A DNA stretch of 30,195 bases from DASVHS01 sp038244815 (GTDB lineage: Bacteria; Acidobacteriota; Thermoanaerobaculia; Gp7-AA8), in NCBI GenBank assembly GCA_038244815.1, contig JBBRTB010000039.1, forward strand, positions 1 to 30,195, read 5' to 3'. How positions within the stretch are numbered: position 1 is the stretch's first letter; the number at the start of each line of letters is the position of its first letter. Under the pieces are notes generated by a model. The model ran no database searches. It worked only from the letters and a program-made list of their open reading frames with translations, and was not told where the DNA came from. Made by a program: the position numbers and the translations under genes. Below, in pieces: positions 20,146 through 27,361 of the stretch.

Positions 20146-20580
20146 ATGAAAAAGACGATTACGGCAGTGGCAGTGTTTGCACTCGGTGCTTCGCTGGCTT
20201 TCGCCGCGCCGCAGATGGACGGTTGGAAGGGTCATCGCGGGCACGACAAGGCCGGCTTCAGCGAGAAAATGGCGCAGAAACTCAACCTCTCCGACGCGCA
20301 GAAGCAGCAGGTCAAGGATCTCCAGACGGCGTTCCGCACCGACAACGCGGCGTTCCTCCAGACCTTCCGGCAGACCATGCAGGACGTCCATACCGCGAAG
20401 AAGGCCAACGACACCGCGAAGCTCGATGCGCTCCGCCCCACGGTCGACGCACAGCGCGCGCAGATGAAGCAGCTCCGCGAAGCGCAGCGCGCCAGGATCC
20501 GCAGCATCCTCACCCCGGATCAGCAGGCTCAACTGGACGCCATGAAGGCGCAGCGCGAAGCCCGTCACAAGAAGCCGTAA
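20146..20580 (+). CDS. Spy/CpxP-like periplasmic protein
   Basis: A 144-residue periplasmic protein of the Spy/CpxP/ZraP type, a family of ATP-independent chaperones and stress modulators. The signal peptide ends near residue 20 (AFA before APQ). The mature part is almost all helical and charged, with two LTxxQ-like motifs, LNLSDAQKQQV (about 46-56) and LTPDQQAQL (about 122-130), and a basic C terminus. AAGGAG at 20132-20137 fixes the start. It is monocistronic: two stem-loops, the second a strong terminator, separate it from the downstream exporter. Position beside a LytS/LytTR pair and two exporters suggests an envelope-stress role. Confidence 0.88.
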   Translation: MKKTITAVAVFALGASLAFAAPQMDGWKGHRGHDKAGFSEKMAQKLNLSDAQKQQVKDLQTAFRTDNAAFLQTFRQTMQDVHTAKKANDTAKLDALRPTVDAQRAQMKQLREAQRARIRSILTPDQQAQLDAMKAQREARHKKP

Positions 20581-20590
20581 AACGACAGCT

Positions 20591-20645
20591 CTCAGGCCCC
20601 CCGGCCTGAGGTTCTCGGTTGGCCGCCCGCAAGGGCGGCCTTTTT
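20591..20645 (+). terminator. Double stem-loop terminator after spy
   Basis: A first perfect 8-bp stem (CTCAGGCC, 20591-20598 with 20603-20610) is followed by a second perfect 8-bp stem (GGCCGCCC, 20621-20628 with 20633-20640), GCAA loop and T5 at 20641-20645. The second is a canonical intrinsic terminator and separates spy from the second exporter operon. Confidence 0.9.
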
Positions 20646-20662
20646 CATTTCATGACACCAGC

Positions 20663-20694
20663 GTGCCGTCCGTGCTGCAGGCGTGCAACTCGTG
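20663..20694 (+). promoter_or_regulatory. Paired candidate operators GTGC-N4-CGTG before the second macA
   Basis: GTGCCGTCCGTG (20663-20674) and GTGCAACTCGTG (20683-20694) are direct repeats exactly 20 bases apart, about two helical turns, in the 115-base gap between the spy terminator and the adaptor start. The same pattern precedes spy at 20052. Paired direct repeats suit a LytTR-type regulator; the link is inferred from context. Confidence 0.45.
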
Positions 20695-20760
20695 TTTTTC
20701 CTGAAACTTAGCTGATTCATCGCCCGTTGTATGCAGCAAGTGATTGGAGATAGACAAGTC

Positions 20761-22035
20761 ATGACCAGAAACAGAGTCATCGCCATCGGCCTCATCGTGA
20801 TCCTCGCCGTCATCGGCGTGTTCGTCTACAAGCTGTCGTACGCGAAGGAAACGACCGCCTATCGCTTCGCCACGATCGAGCGCGGCAACATGCAATCGAC
20901 GGTCTCGGCAACCGGCACTCTGAACGCCGTGACCACGGTCAGCGTCGGCACGCAGGTCTCCGGACAGGTTTCGGAATTGCTGATCGATTTCAACGATCAG
21001 GTAAAGAAGGGTCAGCTACTCGCACGGATCGACCCTACGCTTGCGCAACAGGGCGTGACCGACGCGCAGGCGAACCTGGAGAAGGCACAGGCACAAGCGG
21101 TCCAGGCCTCGCGTGACTATCAGCGCAACCGTGAGCTGGCCAACGACGGTCTCGTCGCCAGGAGCGCGTACGAGCAGACCCAGGCCACCGCCCAGGTGGC
21201 GCAGGCCGGCGTGAAGTCGGCGCAGGTGGCACTGGATCGGGCCAGACAGAATCTGTCGTATACGAACATCTACGCGCCGATCGACGGCGTGATCGTGGCG
21301 CGCAACATCGATCGGGGCCAGACCGTCGCGGCCAGCCTCTCCGCGCCGGAGCTCTTCCGCATCGCCAACGATCTCTCGCAGATGCAGATCCTGGCGCAGG
21401 TCGGGGAGAGCGACATCGCCCAGATTCAGGAAGGACAGCCCGTCTCGTTCACTGTCCAGGCCCTGCAGGGCCAGACGTTCAAAGGCGCGGTCAGGCAGGT
21501 CCGCCTGCAGTCGACGACGACCGACAACGTCGTGAACTACACGGTCGTCGTCTCCGTCGACAACTCGCAGGGCAAACTCCTGCCGGGCATGACCGCTCGC
21601 GCGGACTTCCTCACGAAGACCGCCGACAACGTGCTCAAGGTCTCGAATGCCGCGCTGCGCTACAAACCGACTGATGCCGAGCTGGCCACGCTCAACGCTC
21701 AGGCGGCAAAGACCTCTACGAACGCGACGACCACCGCGGCCGGGTCGGGGAGCGGAGCACAGCCGCAAGCCGCACGCGGCCCTCGCACCGGCGCGTCGAG
21801 CTTCGGCACGCTCTACTACCTCGACGCCAATGGCAAGCTGGCCATGACTCGCGTCAAGACCGGAATCAACGACGGCGCGACCACGGAGATCAGCGGCAAG
21901 GGCGTCACCGAAGGCATCAAAGTGATCGCCGGAACCGTCACCGCCACGCAGGCCGCCGCGAAGACGACCACGACCGCCACGCCGTTCAGCGGCGGCTCGC
22001 AGCAGCAGCAGCGCGGACCGCAAGGAGCATTCTGA
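20761..22035 (+). CDS. MacA/HlyD-type periplasmic adaptor, cassette 2
   Basis: A membrane-fusion protein of 424 residues. ATG 20761 is chosen because the TM anchor (about 4-23) begins there and GGAG lies 11 bases upstream; in-frame ATG 20731 and GTG 20740 are possible but lack a site. Domain order follows the adaptor at 14805: lipoyl halves (TQVSGQVSELLIDFNDQVKKG and YAPIDGVIVARNIDRGQTV), helical hairpin, beta-barrel and membrane-proximal domain. A Thr/Ala/Gly-rich linker again splits the last domain, and the tail is Gln/Gly-rich. The stop shares one base with the ATPase start. It is a paralog of cassette 1, not an identical copy. Confidence 0.93.
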   Translation: MTRNRVIAIGLIVILAVIGVFVYKLSYAKETTAYRFATIERGNMQSTVSATGTLNAVTTVSVGTQVSGQVSELLIDFNDQVKKGQLLARIDPTLAQQGVTDAQANLEKAQAQAVQASRDYQRNRELANDGLVARSAYEQTQATAQVAQAGVKSAQVALDRARQNLSYTNIYAPIDGVIVARNIDRGQTVAASLSAPELFRIANDLSQMQILAQVGESDIAQIQEGQPVSFTVQALQGQTFKGAVRQVRLQSTTTDNVVNYTVVVSVDNSQGKLLPGMTARADFLTKTADNVLKVSNAALRYKPTDAELATLNAQAAKTSTNATTTAAGSGSGAQPQAARGPRTGASSFGTLYYLDANGKLAMTRVKTGINDGATTEISGKGVTEGIKVIAGTVTATQAAAKTTTTATPFSGGSQQQQRGPQGAF

Positions 22036-22778
22036 TGACGAGCGTCATTGAGACTCAGAAACTCGTGAAGACCTACGCCAGCGGCACGAACGAAGTGCAC
22101 GCGCTGCGTGGAATCGATCTGGCGGTGGAGAAGGGCGATTTCGTCGCCATCATGGGCGCGTCCGGCTCCGGCAAGTCGACGCTCATGAACCTCCTCGGAT
22201 GTCTCGACACGCCGACCTCGGGCTCGTATCTGCTCGACGGCGTGCGGGTCGAGGGGCAGGACAAGAACGCCCTGGCCGCGATCCGCAATCAGAAGATCGG
22301 ATTCGTGTTCCAGGGATTCAATCTCCTCCCGCGCACGAGCGCGGTGGAGAACGTCGAACTGCCGCTGCTGTACGACCGCAGCGGCCGGAAGCGTGACACG
22401 CACGCACTGGCCGTGGCCGCGCTCGAGCGCGTCGGTCTCGCAGACCGGCTCGAGCACGAGCCCAGCGAGCTGTCCGGCGGCCAGCAGCAACGCGTCGCCA
22501 TCGCCCGTGCGCTGGTGACCGAGCCCGCGCTCATCCTCGCCGACGAGCCCACCGGAAACCTCGACACGCGCACATCGACCGAAGTCATGGCTCTGTTCCA
22601 GGAGCTGAACGAGCAGGGCATCACCATCGTCCTCGTCACCCACGAGCCCGACATCGCCGTCTACGCCAAGCGGATCGTGGAAGTGCGCGACGGACGGATC
22701 CGCCGTGACGAGCCGGTAAAGAATCGCCGCTCGGCCGCGAACGACCTCGAGAACTTCGAGGACAAGGACGTCGCATGA
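22035..22778 (+). CDS. MacB/YknY-like ABC transporter ATPase, cassette 2
   Basis: A 247-residue ATPase with Walker A GASGSGKST (41-49), signature LSGGQ (146-150), Walker B LILADEP (Asp170, Glu171) and H-loop His203. ATG 22035 shares a base with the adaptor TGA; AAGGAG at 22022-22027 gives a strong ribosome site. The stop overlaps the permease start by ATGA. It is closely related to the ATPase at 16064 but has a distinct basic C-terminal tail. It should power the adaptor/permease pair encoded around it. Confidence 0.95.
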   Translation: MTSVIETQKLVKTYASGTNEVHALRGIDLAVEKGDFVAIMGASGSGKSTLMNLLGCLDTPTSGSYLLDGVRVEGQDKNALAAIRNQKIGFVFQGFNLLPRTSAVENVELPLLYDRSGRKRDTHALAVAALERVGLADRLEHEPSELSGGQQQRVAIARALVTEPALILADEPTGNLDTRTSTEVMALFQELNEQGITIVLVTHEPDIAVYAKRIVEVRDGRIRRDEPVKNRRSAANDLENFEDKDVA

Positions 22779-23989
22779 AAACCAGGACTCTCGTGAAGGT
22801 GGCCACCCAGAGCATTCAGAAGAACAAGCTGCGCGCGGCGCTGACGATGCTCGGCATCATCATCGGCGTGGCGGCGGTGATCGTCATGGTCGCCGTCGGT
22901 TACGGCGCGCGCACCCGCATCCACGAACAGATCAACAACCTCGGCACGAACATGATCGTGATCACGCCGGGCGCCGCGCAGCAGGGCGGCGTGAGCCAGG
23001 GCGCGCAGGCATTTCCAAACCTCAGCCTCAAGGACGTCGATCAGATTCGCACCCAGTCGCAATACGTCTCTGCAGTGTCGCCCGTCATCGTCAGCCGCAC
23101 CGCCGTGATCGGCCCGGCCGGCAACTGGCGCACCCTCATCAACGGAGTCGACGTCGATTACCAGACTATTCGCGACTGGCAGACGTCGTCCGGCGACTTC
23201 TTCACCGCCGACGATGTTCGCTCCAACCGCAAGGTCGTGGTCCTCGGCAACACCGTCGCCCAGAATCTCTTTCCGGGGCAGGATCCGGTCGGCAGCGACA
23301 TCCAGATCCGCAACTCGGTCTACAAGATCGTGGGCGTCCTGGTCACGAAGGGCCAGAGCGCCAGCGGCAACGATTCCGACGACGTCGTGCTCATGCCCTA
23401 CACGACCGCGTCCACGACGCTTTCCGGCCGCACGTTCATCCCCCAGATCCTGGCCAGCACGTCGAACGAGCAGGATATCCCGGCCGCCCAGGCCGAGATC
23501 ACCTCGCTCCTGCACGATGCACACAAGCTCGGCGACAACCCCGACGACTTCACCGTGAAGAACCAGTCGGATCTGGCCACCGCGGCGGAAAGCTCCACGC
23601 AGGTCATGACGCTGCTTCTCGCGGCCATCGCCTCGATCTCGCTGCTCGTCGGCGGCATCGGCATCATGAACATCATGCTGGTGTCGGTCACCGAGCGAAC
23701 GCGCGAGATCGGCATCCGCATGGCCATCGGCGCGCGCGGCTCCGACGTGCTCACGCAGTTCCTCGTCGAGTCCATCGTGATGGGTGTGCTGGGCGGGCTG
23801 GCCGGGCTGGCTCTCGGCTTCGCCGGCGCCAAGATCCTCGGCCACTTCACCGGATGGGAAACCGTGATCTCGCCGCTGATCATGATCGTCGCGGTCGGTT
23901 TCTCCGGCGCCGTCGGCGTGTTCTTCGGCTTCTATCCGGCGCGCAAAGCGGCCGCACTGAACCCGATCGAGGCGCTGCGATACGAGTGA
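22775..23989 (+). CDS. MacB-like FtsX-domain permease, cassette 2
   Basis: A 404-residue inner-membrane permease with one N-terminal TM (about 22-47, LTMLGIIIGVAAV), a periplasmic MacB_PCD domain and three C-terminal TMs of the FtsX domain. GGIGIMNIMLVSVTERTREIGIRMAIGA matches the cassette 1 permease, as does the end (NPIEALRYE). ATGA overlap with the ATPase gene gives translational coupling. Two TCCTCGG-family heptamers (on this strand CCGAGGA) begin directly after its stop. Confidence 0.95.
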   Translation: MKTRTLVKVATQSIQKNKLRAALTMLGIIIGVAAVIVMVAVGYGARTRIHEQINNLGTNMIVITPGAAQQGGVSQGAQAFPNLSLKDVDQIRTQSQYVSAVSPVIVSRTAVIGPAGNWRTLINGVDVDYQTIRDWQTSSGDFFTADDVRSNRKVVVLGNTVAQNLFPGQDPVGSDIQIRNSVYKIVGVLVTKGQSASGNDSDDVVLMPYTTASTTLSGRTFIPQILASTSNEQDIPAAQAEITSLLHDAHKLGDNPDDFTVKNQSDLATAAESSTQVMTLLLAAIASISLLVGGIGIMNIMLVSVTERTREIGIRMAIGARGSDVLTQFLVESIVMGVLGGLAGLALGFAGAKILGHFTGWETVISPLIMIVAVGFSGAVGVFFGFYPARKAAALNPIEALRYE

Positions 23990-24003
23990 CCGAGGACCGA
24001 GGA
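23990..24003. repeat. Short heptamer repeat (CCGAGGA)x2
   Basis: Two perfect CCGAGGA units begin on the base after the permease stop codon. They are the reverse complement of the TCCTCGG units at 14590. Short, but in line with the family occupying gene junctions. Confidence 0.6.
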
Positions 24004-24048
24004 CGGCTCTCACGTAAACGTTCATCGCACCGGCCCGTCGAAACACTC

Positions 24049-24609
24049 ATGCGACGCGTGTTGTTCGCCGTCCTCTTTCTCCTCACCGCCTGCGGCAGCT
24101 CCGATTACGACCGGCCGCCCCAGGGCCGGCCGATGCGCGGCACCGGCATGCGCCAAGCCGGGCCGATGCTGCTGGACGTCCTTCCGGACGACACCTGGTG
24201 GCGGGACAACTCGCTGGCAGCGGCGCTCAATCTCAGCAACGACCAGTTCCAGGCGCTCGACCGCATCGCCGGCGATCAGCGCGACGAGATCGCACGCCTC
24301 GAGCGCGATCTTCCGGTGGCGACACGCGATCTGCGCTCGGCGCTCAACACCGATCCGACGTCGGCAGCCGACATCACCGCGGCGGCGCAGAGGATTCGGG
24401 ACATTCGCGGCTCGCTCTTCGACCGTCAGGCCCAGATGCTCTCGGCCGAGCGCGTCGTGCTGACGCAGAAGCAGTGGACGACGCTCCTCGATCAACTGCA
24501 GCAGCAGCGTGGGCAGCGCATGAATCGCGGCAACGATGGCTACGGTGGACGCGGTGGACGCCGCGGCGGCTATCCGCGCGGCGGAGGCGGCCGGCCCTGG
24601 CCGTATTGA
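24049..24609 (+). CDS. Spy/ZraP-like lipoprotein (periplasmic heavy-metal-sensor-like)
   Basis: A 186-residue predicted lipoprotein: FLLTAC gives a good lipobox with Cys15. ATG 24049 is used because the signal peptide begins there; the frame open upstream lies in the permease gene. A helical core (about 55-155) has LNLSNDQFQAL and VLTQKQWTTLLDQLQQQ, the LTxxQ-like spacing of Spy/CpxP/ZraP proteins. The tail (about 157-186) is Gly/Arg-rich with several Tyr. It follows the cassette 2 permease by 59 bases and may belong to that operon. It would be the second Spy-like protein of this locus, membrane-tethered where the first is soluble. Confidence 0.8.
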   Translation: MRRVLFAVLFLLTACGSSDYDRPPQGRPMRGTGMRQAGPMLLDVLPDDTWWRDNSLAAALNLSNDQFQALDRIAGDQRDEIARLERDLPVATRDLRSALNTDPTSAADITAAAQRIRDIRGSLFDRQAQMLSAERVVLTQKQWTTLLDQLQQQRGQRMNRGNDGYGGRGGRRGGYPRGGGGRPWPY

Positions 24610-24762
24610 TCACTCCTCGGCGACTCTGCGGGTCGAGTCGAACCAGATGTACAGGCAAAGCGCGAGAAAGAGAATGATCGAGACCATCTGCGACACCGTG
24701 TCGTTGTCGTAGAACGGCGTCTTGATCCTGTCCTCGGCGTACCACGGCAGGAGGCGCAGCAC
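24610..24762 (-). CDS. Possible small single-pass membrane protein
   Basis: I do not recognise this gene. From GTG 24762 it would encode 50 residues: a polar N terminus (LPWYAEDRIKTPFYDNDT), one hydrophobic helix (about 29-43, VSIILFLALCLYIWF) and a short charged end. The frame stays open to ATG 24822, but that part reads poorly. No Shine-Dalgarno is visible. Its stop is directly adjacent to the stop of the converging lipoprotein gene. The clean TM segment makes it better than a random frame, but it could still be one. Confidence 0.4.
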   Translation of the reverse strand: MLRLLPWYAEDRIKTPFYDNDTVSQMVSIILFLALCLYIWFDSTRRVAEE

Positions 24763-24929
24763 GGCTTTGGTATGACTACGAATGACGGATGGACACTGGG
24801 TGATGTGCCGCCGCGACAGCAATCAACTGCGTGGTCTTCGCAGCGCGCCCTCGGCGAAGACACGTTCACTGAAGGCTGTGAAACCGCCGTGGATCTCGAA
24901 TCGGGAGTAGCGATCGTCGCGCGCCACTT

Positions 24930-25325
24930 CTACGCCGGCTCGTGCCAGCCGATGGTCAGCAGGAAGGAGCTGTCCACGAGCGCGTCGAGGCTGTGTGGCA
25001 AGTCGCTGTAGAGCATCACAACGTGATCCGCGGGGATGTCGACGTGCTCCTTCCCGACGTTCAGTCTGACGCGCCCCGTCAACGTGTGCACGGAGATGCT
25101 CCCCTCGGTCTTGTGCTCCTCCATGCTCGTGCCGGCCTTCATGGTGACGAGGACGGCGCGAAAGTCCGGGTACTTGGCCAGCGTGCGGGAGCTCCGGCCG
25201 TGTTTCCAGGCCGGTTCGCTTTGCAGCTTCTTGATGGCGTTCCCGAGGCAGACCCTGACGATGGGGGCGGCGACCCCCGGGACTCTCTCGAACTTCTGTC
25301 GGGTGCGGCGATTGGTGGTGGCCAT
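24930..25325 (-). CDS. Cupin-fold protein
   Basis: A 131-residue single-domain cupin, probably cytoplasmic. The barrel occupies about 52-128: FRAVLVTMKAGTSMEEHKTEGSISVHTLTG is a motif-1 region with His71 and His80, and DHVVMLYSDLPHSLDAL a motif-2 region with His111. The usual HxH and Glu set is incomplete, so metal binding is uncertain. The start ATG 25325 has no good Shine-Dalgarno. It lies downstream of ric and hemerythrin on the same strand with a 72-base gap after the small hypothetical. 24763-24929, between this gene and the small membrane protein, shows nothing I can support. Confidence 0.75.
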   Translation of the reverse strand: MATTNRRTRQKFERVPGVAAPIVRVCLGNAIKKLQSEPAWKHGRSSRTLAKYPDFRAVLVTMKAGTSMEEHKTEGSISVHTLTGRVRLNVGKEHVDIPADHVVMLYSDLPHSLDALVDSSFLLTIGWHEPA

Positions 25326-25397
25326 GATGAGGGGAGTCTATCGCATCAAATCGCATCACCAGATCCGCCGCTTCACGGGTCAGTCGACCGTATTGAT

Positions 25398-25724
25398 TCA
25401 GACTCGACCCACGATCGCCAGTCCCGGTTGTTCAACCGGCTCTCGGCGCGTCACTGCCCATCCCAGGGCCGCGAACGTTCCGAGTGCGAGCGCCAGTTTC
25501 CCAGCCAGTGAGGTGCGGCTCAGTCGCGTGCCCGCCTGCTGCACGGTCATGGCGCCACGGCCTGGGACCTGCTCGACGAGGCCGTACGTCTCGGATACGA
25601 CAGCCGCATTGGCCTCGAAGACGTCTGCACTCTGCCGGACGGCAGGCCTGCACGAACCTCGAGCTCTTCGCGATGGCAGTCGCGCGTCGCGACAGTCGAT
25701 GATCGCGATCGAATCGAACGGCAC
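25398..25724 (-). CDS. Hypothetical small protein with C-terminal TM helix
   Basis: Not recognised. From GTG 25724 the frame gives 108 residues: an Arg-rich start, a section with good GC-rich third positions (SADVFEANAAVVSETYGLVEQ) and a hydrophobic helix (LAGKLALALGTFAALGWAV, about 73-91). An alternative start at ATG 25550 overlaps the hemerythrin-frame stop by ATGA and leaves a 50-residue protein with the TM. The first half overlaps the doubtful tail of the hemerythrin gene in another frame; only one of the two readings is likely to be real there. Confidence 0.4.
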   Translation of the reverse strand: MPFDSIAIIDCRDARLPSRRARGSCRPAVRQSADVFEANAAVVSETYGLVEQVPGRGAMTVQQAGTRLSRTSLAGKLALALGTFAALGWAVTRREPVEQPGLAIVGRV

Positions 25725-26185
25725 GCGCGGAGTTGCTCGATGCTTCGCCGCGTCACCGCGGTATCGGCATGAGGCGCGAGCCGGACGGGTGGGTAGTCAC
25801 GAATGCGGGCGAGCATCGCTGGCAACTCGTTGCCGGCGATCTCTTCGACGCCCTCGTAGAAACCTCTCGGCCCTTCCTCGAGCGGATTGTGCGCTTCGAG
25901 AATCGCGCGGATCGCATCGATCTCAGCCGCCGTCGGCGACGGGACGAGCAGCGCCGCCAGTGCTGCGTGGTCCCGGTGCAGTTGCTGCTCGACTGCAGAA
26001 TCCCCGCGTTGTCTGCGGACCGCGGGAAGCAGCACCCGCTCCTCGACGGCGATGTGCCACAACAGTCCGCCACGAAATTCCTGATAGCTCACTTCGTCGA
26101 TGCTGTCGTCCGATCGAAGTGCCGACGTGAGTAACTGGTCGAGACGTGCGTGATCGCGGCTGAGCAGATCGTGCAGACCGGCCAT
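25547..26185 (-). CDS. Hemerythrin/HHE-domain protein
   Basis: A four-helix HHE protein expected to bind a di-iron centre for O2 or NO-related chemistry. From ATG 26185 it has 212 residues. Ligand candidates are His12 (SRDHARLD), His44 and Glu48 (LWHIAVEE), His73 (HRDHAAL), and His99 and Glu103 (EAHNPLEE). The recognisable domain ends near residue 140. What follows (about 145-212) is Arg/Ser-rich and overlaps a better-looking frame, so the true C terminus may be shorter or a frameshift may be present. It begins 10 bases after the ric stop; GTG 26203 would overlap ric. Coexpression with Ric fits NO or oxygen stress. Confidence 0.78.
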   Translation of the reverse strand: MAGLHDLLSRDHARLDQLLTSALRSDDSIDEVSYQEFRGGLLWHIAVEERVLLPAVRRQRGDSAVEQQLHRDHAALAALLVPSPTAAEIDAIRAILEAHNPLEEGPRGFYEGVEEIAGNELPAMLARIRDYPPVRLAPHADTAVTRRSIEQLRACRSIRSRSSTVATRDCHREELEVRAGLPSGRVQTSSRPMRLSYPRRTASSSRSQAVAP

Positions 26186-26195
26186 CAATAGAATG

Positions 26196-26924
26196 CTACG
26201 CACAAGATGACGTCCCGCAAGCGTGCGCGGGTGCAAACGACGCCGGCGCGCCGGCGCGTTCTTCCAGCGCCACCGCGCGCGGGAAGTACATGTTGTTCTC
26301 CATGTGGATGTGCTCGTGCGTACGCAGCTCGAGATCCGCGAGCCGGCGATAGAGCTCGCGATAGCTGAAGCACGCGGAGGGCGGTGCCGTGTAATCCTCG
26401 GTGACCTTTCGCAACCGGGCGATGAGCTCGCCCACGCGATCGTGCTCGAGCATCATCATCCGCACCGGGTTCTTCACCGTGCCGAAGAACGGGGTCGGCG
26501 CGGCGGCGCCGCTGCTTGCCGCACGTTCCACCTGTTCGACGTACGGAAAGAGGATCTGCTCCTCCTTGAGCATGTGCGGCAACATGTCCGCCGTCAGCTC
26601 GCGCACCAGCGTAACCACCTCGGCCAGCTCCGGCCTCCGCTCGCCGTGGACGCTGAGGACCTTGTCCGCCAGCGGCGCGATGGTCGCGAGCTCCTCGCGC
26701 GTGTAGCGATGGTACGTGTCGACGATGTGTGTCGATACCGCGCTCAGCGATGCCGAGGACCAGTCGCGCGCGGCGCTGTCGGGGATGGTCGCGGCCGCTT
26801 CGACGGCCGCGATGAATTCTCCGACGCTCTTGCCGGCTGCCGCGCAGGCCACGGATAGCGGCGTGCGTCCGCCGCAGCAGTAGTCGATTCTCCACGCCTC
26901 GAAGATGCGGATCGAGACGGGCAT
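26196..26924 (-). CDS. ric: Ric (YtfE/ScdA/DnrN) iron-sulfur cluster repair di-iron protein
   Basis: A cytoplasmic di-iron hemerythrin-like protein that repairs Fe-S clusters damaged by NO or oxidants. From ATG 26924 it has 242 residues: the ScdA_N/DUF542 motif IDYCCGG (Cys16, Cys17), then a hemerythrin domain with His66, His117 and Glu121 (LPHMLKEEQILFP), His161 (MLEHD) and the histidine cluster 203-207 before Glu209 (HEHIHMENNMYFP). The tail carries two extra Cys. The first ScdA_N helix is not included: in this frame the upstream codons read TVGELATE but have no start codon before a stop, whereas ATG 27000 in another frame reads into the same point. A one-base indel near 26951 is suspected. 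Confidence 0.9.
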   Translation of the reverse strand: MPVSIRIFEAWRIDYCCGGRTPLSVACAAAGKSVGEFIAAVEAAATIPDSAARDWSSASLSAVSTHIVDTYHRYTREELATIAPLADKVLSVHGERRPELAEVVTLVRELTADMLPHMLKEEQILFPYVEQVERAASSGAAAPTPFFGTVKNPVRMMMLEHDRVGELIARLRKVTEDYTAPPSACFSYRELYRRLADLELRTHEHIHMENNMYFPRAVALEERAGAPASFAPAHACGTSSCA

Positions 26925-27026
26925 TTCCGTGGCCAGTTCTCCGACAGTGCGGTCGTACGTTGATGTCGTCGTGCTCCTGGTGGTCCTCCGTGTTGACCAT
27001 TGTCGTCAGACGAGAAGGTGTCCGGC

Positions 27027-27041
27027 ATGACGAAAAGTCAT
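27027..27041. promoter_or_regulatory. Inverted repeat ATGAC-N5-GTCAT upstream of ric
   Basis: A perfect 5-base inverted repeat spaced by GAAAA lies 27 bases upstream of ATG 27000. It may be a second operator or promoter element for ric; the spacing does not match FNR/CRP exactly. Confidence 0.35.
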
Positions 27042-27069
27042 GTTGGAAGCGAGATTGCGAACACAGCCT

Positions 27070-27085
27070 TGTGACTGAGGTCACT
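27070..27085. promoter_or_regulatory. CRP/FNR-family operator candidate upstream of ric
   Basis: TGTGA-CTGAGG-TCACT matches the CRP-type TGTGA-N6-TCACA pattern at nine of ten positions and keeps the TGA-N6-TCA spacing of FNR/DNR sites. It lies 70 bases upstream of ATG 27000. CRP/FNR-family regulators (FNR, DNR, NnrR) commonly control ric-type genes, so NO or oxygen control is plausible. It could also act on the divergent sensor gene. Confidence 0.5.
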
Positions 27086-27279
27086 CCCACCGATCCGGCC
27101 AGGATATCGACTTGGGATCACGAGGACATGTGAGTCGCGCGGCTGCCGACCTCATGGCATATGGTATGCAACAATTTAGACACAGTTCTTAGCGCCGCCA
27201 GCCGACCCCTCTGCCGACTCGACGTCGTAGCGAGCCGATCATGCAAGCGCAACCGCAACGCCAGACGCCGCCGCTCGCC

Positions 27280-27299
27280 GGGGGGGGGGGGGGTGGGGG
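27280..27299. repeat. Poly-G tract (G14 T G5)
   Basis: Fourteen consecutive G, one T and five more G lie 62 bases upstream of the preferred start of the PAS sensor and inside its longer possible reading frame. This is the only homopolymer of this length in the window. Tracts of this length are typically slippage-prone. The rest of the 27042-27361 gap holds the operator at 27070 and a GCATA-TGG-TATGC inverted repeat (27157-27169), but no other gene. Confidence 0.85.
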
Positions 27300-27361
27300 T
27301 GACCACCGTTGCCGCTCGCTCCCGACTCTTCGACTTGTTCGCTTTTCACCGGCGGTCGATT

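Noticed and set aside
22661..24046. 461-codon open frame on the minus strand
   Set aside because: Antisense to the second exporter permease; no motif and implausible Asp/His/Arg composition.
27157..27169. GCATA-TGG-TATGC inverted repeat as an operator
   Set aside because: Short and isolated, with no second copy and no clear promoter alignment; noted only.
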